Shown one piece after another: positions 6,057-11,264 of a stretch of 11,264 bases of DNA; position 1 is the first letter of the stretch; every line of letters begins with the position of its first letter. Position numbers and translations under genes: made by a program. Source of the DNA: Planctomycetota bacterium (GTDB lineage Bacteria; Planctomycetota; DG-23; SLPQ01); contig JAGHCE010000168.1 in the NCBI GenBank assembly GCA_021160625.1, positions 1 to 11,264 of the forward strand, in the 5' to 3' direction. The notes under the pieces are model-generated. The model did not search any database. It saw only the letters and a program-made list of their open reading frames with translations, and was not told the origin of the DNA.

Positions 6057-8396
6057 ATGGGGCCAAAAGAGGCAATGACGCAGGCTAACACTGAAAAACA
6101 GATGTTCAACACCGACGGCAACTTTGCCAATCCGAAGGACCTCCGGCGGGCCAAGATCTTGAACGTCGCCGCCGGCAGTATGGGGATGCTGTGGTTTGCG
6201 CTGTGCCTCGGGTCGTACTTCCAGCTCTTCGCCAGGGCGCTGGGCGCGGGGACGGTAGCAATCGGGCTTTTGGCGACGATACCGTCACTGGCGCACGTCT
6301 TTCAGATCGTGTCGGCCTACATAGTCGAGCGTCTGGGCCGGCGAAAGCCCTACTGGGCCACCGTGTCGATTACCCGCAGGATGCTCCTCGTCCTCATACC
6401 GCTGTTGCCGTTTGTGTTCACACCCGACCACTACCCGACGGCGGTGACGCTGATGCTGGTGATACTGGCGGTCTCGTCGATCCTGGGATCGGCGGGTTTT
6501 GCGCCGTGGTATTCGTGGATGGCCGACATCATTCCGGAGCGTGAAAGGGGCAGGTTTTTCGGCAGGCGCATGGCGATTGTGAACCTCTCAATCGTCATTT
6601 TCCTCCCGCTTTTCGGGCGCGTGCTGGACTCGTTTCCGGAGGAGAGGCGTTTCTACGGGTTTGCAATTGTCTTCGGGGCGGGGGCGGCCCTTGGCTTAGC
6701 CGACATAATCACGCATTCGTTTATCCCCGAGCCGCCGATGCGGCTGGTTGAAAGAAAGATGAACCTCCTGGCTATGGCCAGGCGCCCGTTCAAGGACGCG
6801 AACTTCAGGCGGTTCTTCTTCGGGTGGGGCCTGTGGTCCTTCGCCACCTTCATAACGGTGCCCTTCTACGCGGTGTATTACAGGGAAAACCTGGAAATCG
6901 ACTTTGCGTTCCTGGGGACGGTCACCTCGATTACGCTCCTGGCGACGGTGGTGGCATCGTCATTCTGGGGGGGCATCGCCGACAGGCTGGGCTCGAAACC
7001 GGTCTTCAACCTGTGCGTGGCGGCGAGCATCCCGATACCCGTGCTTTTCTTCTTCGCCACGCCGCACAACGCTCGCGTACTCCTTGCCTGCCAGGCCGTC
7101 TACGCCGGCACTATAGCCTCCGGGATGAACATCGGCTTCACCAACCTCCTTTTGGGACTCTCGCCGCGTGAGGGGCGGCCGATGTTCGTGGCGGTGTTCT
7201 TCTCCGTGACGGGCATACTCACCGCCGCCGCGCCGATTATCGGCGGCTACATCGCAAGCAACTACGACACCTGCATACTTGGCGACTTCACCCGGTACCA
7301 CAACCTGATGCTCATCTCGATGACGCTCTACCTGTTTTCCCTGCCCTTTTTCCTGAGAATCCGCGAGGTCCACAGTGCCCCTATGGGCACGGTCCTCGGA
7401 AGCATCCTGATGACCAATCCCGTAAGGACCTTCGCGCGGATCGGCGTTTTGAACGCCGGCCGCTCCGTCAGGGCAAGCGCGCAGGCGGTCAGGGCCCTTG
7501 GCGCACAGCGGGCGCGCCTTGCCACCGAGGACCTCCTGGCGCGCATTGACGACCCAAGCGTCTTAGTGCGGGAGGAGGCCGTGAACGCCCTTGGGGAAAT
7601 CGGCGACCCGGCCGCAGTGCCGGCGCTACTTGATAGGCTCGAAACCCCGGAGGCCCACAGCACGCTGGGCATCATAAGGGCGCTGGGAATGATAGGCGAC
7701 AAGCAGGCGCTGTGGCCGCTGGTAAAGTGTCTTGAAGACGAGGACCGCCACCTGCGGGCCGCGGCGGCCAGGGCCCTCGGCGAGATGCGCGCAAGAGAGG
7801 CCGTCAAGGCGCTGACCGATCTTGTCGCACGCGAGCGCAACCAGCAGGTCATAGCAAACGCCATCGAGGCCCTCGGCGAGATCGGGGCGGCCGCGGATAT
7901 GTGGAACGTCCTGCCGCTTCTCAAGGACATCCACAACCCCATCCTCAAGCGCCAGACGGCCTTGGCCGTAGGCAACCTCCTCGGCAAAAGGGATGAGTTC
8001 TACCAAATACTCTCAAAGGAAATCCGCACACCCGGCAGCGAGGTGGAAAGGCTTACAAAACGACTCCTCAAGCACATCGGCAAAACCCGAACGAGCGTCG
8101 AGCTCCAGCAGGTCCTGCGCGACTTCAGGGACGCATACGAGGCGGGTGACTGCAGGGGCAGTGTCGCCTTGCTGTGGGAGGCGGGGTATCTCATCGCCAG
8201 GGACGCCTACAAGTTCGAGGGGCCAAGCGACGCGCTTCTGGAGGTGGCCGTCATAAGGGACGAGAGATTCGCCGCAGGGCTGTGGTTCCTGCACGTCCTT
8301 CGCTCCGGCGAGATCGCACCGTCAATGGACGACGCGCTCCTCGGTCTCTATCTCCTGGCATCGGGCAAGTACGCGGACGCGCCGAGGTTCTCCTGA
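6057..8396 (+). CDS. Major facilitator transporter fused to a C-terminal HEAT-repeat domain
   Basis: This 779-residue protein has two parts. Residues of about 30-435 are a major facilitator permease with about twelve hydrophobic helices. The loop after helix 2 carries ERLGRRKPYW and the matching loop of the second half carries ADRLGSKPVF, the usual MFS A-motif positions. IIPERERGRFFGRR follows helix 4. Residues of about 470-650 are HEAT/PBS-lyase-type repeats: A-L-G at 480, 511, 542 and 573-575, 605 and a degenerate A-V-G at 637 give a period of 31-32. Residues 650-779 look helical but were not recognised. Twelve helices would place both ends, and so the HEAT domain, in the cytoplasm. The substrate is unknown. 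The start is uncertain: ATG 6057 has GGGAAG 12 bases upstream, whereas ATG 6075 has AGAGG only 2 bases away. The gene is monocistronic and converges on the TIM-barrel gene. Confidence 0.85.
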   Translation: MGPKEAMTQANTEKQMFNTDGNFANPKDLRRAKILNVAAGSMGMLWFALCLGSYFQLFARALGAGTVAIGLLATIPSLAHVFQIVSAYIVERLGRRKPYWATVSITRRMLLVLIPLLPFVFTPDHYPTAVTLMLVILAVSSILGSAGFAPWYSWMADIIPERERGRFFGRRMAIVNLSIVIFLPLFGRVLDSFPEERRFYGFAIVFGAGAALGLADIITHSFIPEPPMRLVERKMNLLAMARRPFKDANFRRFFFGWGLWSFATFITVPFYAVYYRENLEIDFAFLGTVTSITLLATVVASSFWGGIADRLGSKPVFNLCVAASIPIPVLFFFATPHNARVLLACQAVYAGTIASGMNIGFTNLLLGLSPREGRPMFVAVFFSVTGILTAAAPIIGGYIASNYDTCILGDFTRYHNLMLISMTLYLFSLPFFLRIREVHSAPMGTVLGSILMTNPVRTFARIGVLNAGRSVRASAQAVRALGAQRARLATEDLLARIDDPSVLVREEAVNALGEIGDPAAVPALLDRLETPEAHSTLGIIRALGMIGDKQALWPLVKCLEDEDRHLRAAAARALGEMRAREAVKALTDLVARERNQQVIANAIEALGEIGAAADMWNVLPLLKDIHNPILKRQTALAVGNLLGKRDEFYQILSKEIRTPGSEVERLTKRLLKHIGKTRTSVELQQVLRDFRDAYEAGDCRGSVALLWEAGYLIARDAYKFEGPSDALLEVAVIRDERFAAGLWFLHVLRSGEIAPSMDDALLGLYLLASGKYADAPRFS

Positions 8397-8421
8397 GCTC
8401 TGTCTGAGCCGGACCGTTTCC

Positions 8422-9210
8422 TCACAAAAGCGGCGCAAGGTAGCGCAAGCTCTTCTCGAGGTTGTCCGGCGGCAACAGGCGGCACTCGATGCCGAGAGAG
8501 ATCTCCTGCGGGAGTGCGGCCGCGGCGGCCAATGCCCCCGGAAAGTCCACCGAGCCGACACCCAGCGCCAGGTGCTCGTCGTGCACACCGTGATTGTCGC
8601 TCAAGTGCATATGCACAAGGGCAGGCCCGAGGCCCTCAACCCACTCGGCCGCAGATGCGCCTCCCGCAACCGCTGCGTGCGCCACGTCAAGGCAAACGCC
8701 CGCATCGGCCGCCTCAAGCTGCCCCAGCAGCCACAGGAGCCCCTCAGGCGAAGGCTCCAGCATATTCTCTATGGCAAGCCGGAGACCCCTGCGGGCCGCC
8801 TCCCTTGCCACTTCCCCGAAAAAGTCACCTGCGCAGGCGCGCCAGTCGCGCCCATAAGATGCGTTTCGCCGACGCGGCACGTAGAGGGAATGGACAACGA
8901 CAAACTCCACTGAAAGCCTCTGAGCAACGTCCAAGCCCGCCATAAGCGCCCGCCAGGAACGCTCGCGGCGGTCGCGGTTGCGGCTGAAGAAGTCCACCCG
9001 CCTAAACGGCGCGTGAAAACCGAGGCGCAGCCCCGTACGCTCCCTCAGCGCCAGGATTTCATCGACGTAGGGCCAGACGTCGCCCTCCAAGGTGGCGGCG
9101 CTCACAAAATGCTGAACCTCCAGATTGAGCCGTTCTTCGGCAATGGTGCCCCTGTGAAGCCGGACGCCGTTTGCCCCCGCGCAAAGGAAGAGGTTGTCTC
9201 TTCCTATCAT
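8422..9210 (-). CDS. Xylose isomerase-like TIM-barrel protein (sugar isomerase/epimerase superfamily)
   Basis: This 262-residue protein belongs to the AP endonuclease 2 / xylose isomerase-like TIM-barrel superfamily. Conserved barrel positions include FHAP (H66), VVVHS (H107), AIENM (E148), CLDVAHA (D175, H178), HMHLSDNHG (H200, H202, H207), DEH (H213) and GIECR (E242), a normal metal-site pattern with E148, D175 and E242 as likely ligands. Members include hydroxypyruvate isomerase, sugar epimerases, inosose dehydratase and endonuclease IV; the substrate here cannot be assigned. The general look, with short loops and the SDNHG motif, favours a sugar or sugar-acid enzyme over DNA repair. Its ATG shares four bases (ATGA) with the stop of the upstream FAH-family gene and has only a weak ribosome binding site, so translation is probably coupled. 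It ends 25 bases from the convergent MFS-HEAT stop. Confidence 0.85.
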   Translation of the reverse strand: MIGRDNLFLCAGANGVRLHRGTIAEERLNLEVQHFVSAATLEGDVWPYVDEILALRERTGLRLGFHAPFRRVDFFSRNRDRRERSWRALMAGLDVAQRLSVEFVVVHSLYVPRRRNASYGRDWRACAGDFFGEVAREAARRGLRLAIENMLEPSPEGLLWLLGQLEAADAGVCLDVAHAAVAGGASAAEWVEGLGPALVHMHLSDNHGVHDEHLALGVGSVDFPGALAAAAALPQEISLGIECRLLPPDNLEKSLRYLAPLL

Positions 9211-9989
9211 TCGCCACCCGCCGCACGCGGCTGCGGCGCCGCAACGTGGTTTCGAAGTGTGCCTATGCCCTCAATATCAATGTCCACGACATCGCCCACG
9301 GACATCCCCGAAATGCCCGACGGCGTCCCGGTGGCGATGACGTCTCCTGGCAAAAGCGTCATAACCCGCGAGATAAACGGCACGAGAAAGGACGGCGGGA
9401 AGATGAGCTGAGACGTGCGCGAATCCTGCCTCACCTCGCCGTTGACCGATGCCCGGATACCGAGGTCGTCGGGACTGACCTCGTCGGTTATCCAGGGCCC
9501 TACGGGTGCGAAGGTGTCGAAGCCCTTGGCGCGGGTCCACTGGCCGTCTTTGGCCTGGAGGTGGCGGGCCGTGACGTCGTTGAAACAGGTGTAGCCGAGG
9601 ATGTAGTCGCGCCACCGGTCGGCGGGGATGTCCTTGGCGGTTTCCCCGATAACGATGCCGAGCTCGGCCTCGTGATCCACGCGCGAGGCCATCTCAGGGT
9701 AGATGATGTCGTCTCCAGGGCCGATGACCCCCGTCGAAGGCTTCAGGAAAAGGCACGGCTCGTCTGGCAATTCGTGGCTGATCTCAGCGGTGTGGTCGGC
9801 GTAGTTGAGGCCGACACAGACAATCTTCGAGGGGCTAACGGGAGCAAGTAGCCTGACCTTTCCAAGCGGCAGGACCGCACCGGTTTTCTTCCATTCGCCA
9901 AAGGGCGGAGAGTCAATCGTCATCACCTTGTCACCCTCAATGACGCCGTAGGCAACACCGCCTTCGCTTTCGAATCTCACAAACCGCAT
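9207..9989 (-). CDS. Fumarylacetoacetate hydrolase (FAH) family protein
   Basis: This 260-residue protein has the FAH catalytic fold. VCVGLNYADHTAE (57-69) is the usual entry motif. The divalent-metal ligands are E107 and E109 in DHEAELGIVIG, and D138 in FNDVTAR. GDVIATGTPSG near the C-terminus is also conserved. Family members hydrolyse or decarboxylate beta-keto acids: acylpyruvases, oxaloacetate decarboxylases, 2-keto-3-deoxy-fuconate-type hydrolases and HpaG-type isomerases. The length and the short N-terminal domain place it in the FAHD1-like group rather than with true tyrosine-pathway fumarylacetoacetases, but the exact substrate is open. ATG 9989 has a strong AAAGGAGAT ribosome binding site. 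It is the first gene of a coupled two-gene unit with the TIM-barrel protein. Confidence 0.9.
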   Translation of the reverse strand: MRFVRFESEGGVAYGVIEGDKVMTIDSPPFGEWKKTGAVLPLGKVRLLAPVSPSKIVCVGLNYADHTAEISHELPDEPCLFLKPSTGVIGPGDDIIYPEMASRVDHEAELGIVIGETAKDIPADRWRDYILGYTCFNDVTARHLQAKDGQWTRAKGFDTFAPVGPWITDEVSPDDLGIRASVNGEVRQDSRTSQLIFPPSFLVPFISRVMTLLPGDVIATGTPSGISGMSVGDVVDIDIEGIGTLRNHVAAPQPRAAGGE

Positions 9990-10023
9990 ATGGATCTCCT
10001 TTCGGACAAATCGTAAAAATCCG

Positions 10024-10051
10024 ATTTTACCCGCAGCCGACAGCCGTGCAA
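10024..10051 (-). promoter_or_regulatory. Candidate promoter of the FAH/TIM-barrel unit
   Basis: Read on the minus strand, TTGCAC (plus 10046-10051), a 16-base spacer and TAAAAT (plus 10024-10029, five of six to consensus) would start transcription near 10017, about 28 bases before the FAH ATG. A short AT-rich inverted repeat, AAAAT-CCG-ATTTT, overlaps the -10 box and could be a regulator site. By eye only. Confidence 0.35.
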
Positions 10052-10067
10052 GTTCTGCCGGCGCCCG

Positions 10068-10087
10068 GGGGGCTTCGCTCCCTTTTT
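10068..10087 (+). terminator. Terminator-like hairpin with no plus-strand gene before it
   Basis: GGGGGC (10068-10073), loop TTC and GCTCCC (10077-10082) form a 6-bp stem with one G-T pair, followed directly by five T. The shape is that of an intrinsic terminator on the plus strand. The preceding gene, however, is on the minus strand and points away. Confidence 0.4.
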
Positions 10088-10117
10088 GCTATGGGGCCCG
10101 CGCACGTAAGCCAATAA

Positions 10118-10141
10118 GTAGGGCGGACATTCCTGTCTGCC
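10118..10141 (+). repeat. GTAG-headed palindrome, unit 1 (REP-like)
   Basis: GTAG (10118-10121) heads a palindrome: GGCGGACA (10122-10129), loop TTCC, TGTCTGCC (10134-10141), eight pairs with one G-T. A GTAG tetranucleotide before an imperfect palindrome is the known layout of REP sequences mobilised by RAYT transposases. Copy number elsewhere in the genome cannot be seen. Confidence 0.65.
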
Positions 10142-10155
10142 GTCGTTTATTCCGC

Positions 10156-10180
10156 GGGCGAGGCAGTGTCTCGCCCCTAC
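10156..10180 (-). repeat. GTAG-headed palindrome, unit 2, inverted (REP-like)
   Basis: GGGCGAG (10156-10162) pairs with CTCGCCC (10170-10176). Extending inward with one G-T pair nearly fills the loop. The unit ends in CTAC (10177-10180), so on the minus strand it starts GTAG and points toward unit 1. The palindrome differs in sequence from unit 1. It is preceded by ATTCCGC (10149-10155). Confidence 0.65.
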
Positions 10181-10190
10181 CTCATTCCGC

Positions 10191-10211
10191 GTGCGGCGAG
10201 CCGCACCCTAC
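10191..10211 (-). repeat. GTAG-headed palindrome, unit 3, inverted (REP-like)
   Basis: GTGCGG (10191-10196), loop CGAG and CCGCAC (10201-10206) form a perfect 6-bp stem, ending in CCCTAC (10206-10211), that is GTAGGG on the minus strand. It has the same orientation as unit 2 and the same ATTCCGC lead-in (10184-10190), but a third palindrome sequence. Confidence 0.6.
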
Positions 10212-10226
10212 GCAGGCGCGATTGCC

Positions 10227-10306
10227 AAAAGGGGACAGTATACTTTTCTGAACATTGTGGCGTGTGCAACCGACAGGGGCACAGTAAAAGTATACTGTCC
10301 ACTTTT
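10227..10306. repeat. 80-bp element with 21-bp inverted repeats (REPIN/MITE-like)
   Basis: The left arm (10227-10247) and right arm (10286-10306) are inverted copies matching at 20 of 21 positions; the one mismatch is 10232 against 10301. The shared core is GGACAGTATACTTTT. A 38-base spacer with no visible coding lies between. Each arm also has its own small inverted repeat (AAAAGT with ACTTTT in the right arm). Symmetric AAAAG...CTTTT ends around a GGACAG-type core resemble non-autonomous elements mobilised by IS200-like or RAYT transposases. No transposase is present in the window. No target-site duplication is obvious. Confidence 0.65.
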
Positions 10307-10425
10307 CAAGCCGCCGTGCAGAGGCCCCCGGGCCGGAGGGATTATTTCTTGATTTGGCCGCAGGCGCGGCGAAGATGTGCCGGTTCACCGTCAACATCGC
10401 AGCGAGATTATAAAGGGGAAACCGG
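10307..10425 (+). other. hpt upstream region
   Basis: This 119-base stretch between the repeat island and hpt contains a GGCCC-CC-GGGCC palindrome (10323-10334), an AT-rich patch (10341-10355) and TATAAA (10409-10414). The last is too close to the ATG to be a normal -10 box, because the message would lose its Shine-Dalgarno sequence AAGGGG (10413-10418). No convincing promoter was found. Confidence 0.4.
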
Positions 10426-10974
10426 ATGGATATACGGCCGGGAAGGATTCTGCTCGAAGAGGCGCGGATTGTGCAGCGCGTCGGCGAACTGGCGAAAGAA
10501 ATAAGCGACACCTACCGAGGCGGACCGGTCACGATTGTGGGAGTGCTCGACGGCTGTCTCATTTTCCTGGCGGACCTTGTGCGCCGGTTCGAGATGCCCG
10601 TCGAGATCGTCCTCGTAAGGGTAAATACCTACGGAGATTCGGACAAGCCCCGCAAGAGGCCGATCATCGCTGCGGATGATCTCAAGCGCGTCTCGGGCAG
10701 GGACGTCCTCGTCGTGGACGACATCTACGACTCCGGCGCGACGCTCTCGGCGCTTCGGGAAGCGCTCAGGGAAACCGGCGCCGAGGATGTCAAGCTGTGC
10801 GTGCTCCTCGAGAAGGAGCGCACCCACGACCGGGCGGTGGACCTGGACTTTGTGGGATTCCGGATACCGGACGTCTTCGTCGTAGGCTACGGACTCGACT
10901 ACGCCGGCCGGTACCGCAACCTCCCCTGCATAGCCGAGATTGAGGGCGACGACGACGCGCGCGTAATCGCGTAG
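10426..10974 (+). CDS. hpt: Hypoxanthine phosphoribosyltransferase
   Basis: This 182-residue enzyme of purine salvage joins hypoxanthine (and usually guanine) to PRPP, forming IMP or GMP, in the cytosol. The PRPP-binding signature VVDDIYDSGATL is at residues 96-107, with D98-D99 as its acidic pair. GVLDGCLIFLADL at 39-51 is the first conserved block. The lysine-containing LLEKERTH and FRIPDVFVVGYGLDY blocks near the C-terminus form the purine site. The length is standard. ATG 10426 has the purine-rich AAGGGGAA 5-6 bases upstream. The flexible active-site loop reads NTYGDSDKPRKRP at 67-79, unlike the usual SSYG...S.G pattern. No other gene is in the same transcript here. The repeat island lies just upstream and a convergent oxidoreductase gene downstream. 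Confidence 0.93.
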   Translation: MDIRPGRILLEEARIVQRVGELAKEISDTYRGGPVTIVGVLDGCLIFLADLVRRFEMPVEIVLVRVNTYGDSDKPRKRPIIAADDLKRVSGRDVLVVDDIYDSGATLSALREALRETGAEDVKLCVLLEKERTHDRAVDLDFVGFRIPDVFVVGYGLDYAGRYRNLPCIAEIEGDDDARVIA

Positions 10975-11002
10975 GCGCCGCAGCCTGCGTCCGCCGAAGA
11001 GC

Positions 11003-11264
11003 CTACTCGATCGTGACGGACCGGCCCGTGTCGGCGCTTTGCCCGGCAGCCTCCACTATCTCCACGGATTTTAGCGCCTCCTGGGAACTTGTCAGCGACG
11101 CTCGGCCTTCAAGGACCGCCTCGACGAACTCCCTCGCCTCGTTGTAAAAACCGAGCGCATAGGCGTCGTCTCCGGCAATCTGTCGGAAGGGCTTGCCGTT
11201 GAGGAGTATCGTGTCGGCGCCGTTTATCGTGAGTGCCCCTTCGTCTCCCACTATCACGTGATCG
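11003..11264 (-). CDS. C-terminal end of a Gfo/Idh/MocA-type oxidoreductase (partial)
   Basis: The minus-strand frame is open from the right window edge to a TAG at 11003-11005, giving the last 86 residues of a longer protein whose start is outside. The stretch VGDEGALTINGADTILLNG followed by FVEAVLEGRASLTSSQEAL and SVEIVEAAGQSADTG is the usual C-terminal end of Gfo/Idh/MocA NAD(P)-dependent oxidoreductases, where a beta strand is followed by the F-x-x-A-(V/I)-x-x-G segment and a final helix. The nucleotide-binding half is not visible, so substrate and cofactor cannot be judged. It converges on hpt with 28 bases between stops and no clear terminator. Confidence 0.75.
   Translation of the reverse strand, partial: DHVIVGDEGALTINGADTILLNGKPFRQIAGDDAYALGFYNEAREFVEAVLEGRASLTSSQEALKSVEIVEAAGQSADTGRSVTIE

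Noticed and set aside
7328..7987. 219-residue minus-strand frame across the HEAT repeats
   Set aside because: Ser/Arg/Ala-rich antisense of a repeat-coding region; no motif.
9171..9851. 226-residue open frame on the plus strand across the FAH gene
   Set aside because: Shadow of the FAH-family gene; no domain and low-complexity composition.
10118..10306. CRISPR array
   Set aside because: The repeats are short palindromes of differing sequence and alternating orientation, without regular spacers; no cas gene is present.
10384..10414. TTCACC...TATAAA as an hpt promoter
   Set aside because: The spacer is 19 bases and transcription would begin about 5 bases before ATG, leaving no Shine-Dalgarno sequence on the message although a good one exists in the DNA.

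Overview
The window is GC-rich bacterial chromosome with closely packed genes, clear Shine-Dalgarno sequences and all three standard stop codons. Diaminopimelate epimerase, a DUF374 acyltransferase and an FHA-GAF-PP2C phosphatase point to a diderm bacterium that makes meso-DAP peptidoglycan. The MFS-HEAT fusion, the xylose-isomerase-like TIM barrel, the Gfo/Idh/MocA end and the palindromic repeats would suit a Planctomycetota-like or other little-cultured lineage. That placement is inference; no rRNA or other marker is present.

Region 1 (1-1727) holds a possible terminator of an upstream gene, then a plus-strand signalling phosphatase with an N-terminal FHA domain, a central GAF-like domain and a C-terminal SpoIIE/RsbU-type catalytic domain. 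Region 2 (1759-3320, minus) is a two-gene unit, dapF then a DUF374 acyltransferase, whose products serve the cell envelope. Region 3 (3510-5755, plus) is argC-argJ, two enzymes of the acetyl cycle of arginine synthesis. It is divergent from dapF, and a candidate promoter is visible for each direction.

Region 4 (5756-8396) is a 301-base gene-free stretch with several small hairpins, then a 779-residue protein joining a 12-helix MFS transporter to about six HEAT repeats. Region 5 (8422-9989, minus) is a translationally coupled pair, an FAH-family hydrolase/decarboxylase followed by a TIM-barrel isomerase/epimerase-like protein. Together with the partial oxidoreductase at the right edge it suggests carbohydrate or keto-acid catabolism.

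Region 6 (9990-10425) has no gene but is rich in repeats: three GTAG-headed palindromes of different sequence in a REPIN-like layout, and a 21-bp inverted repeat around a 38-base spacer. Region 7 is hpt (purine salvage) and the 3' end of a Gfo/Idh/MocA-type oxidoreductase that runs off the window.

Most genes are ordinary housekeeping genes. The parts most worth a second look are the 10118-10306 repeat island, the MFS-HEAT fusion and the structured leader before it. I see no CRISPR array, phage, transposase gene or defence system.
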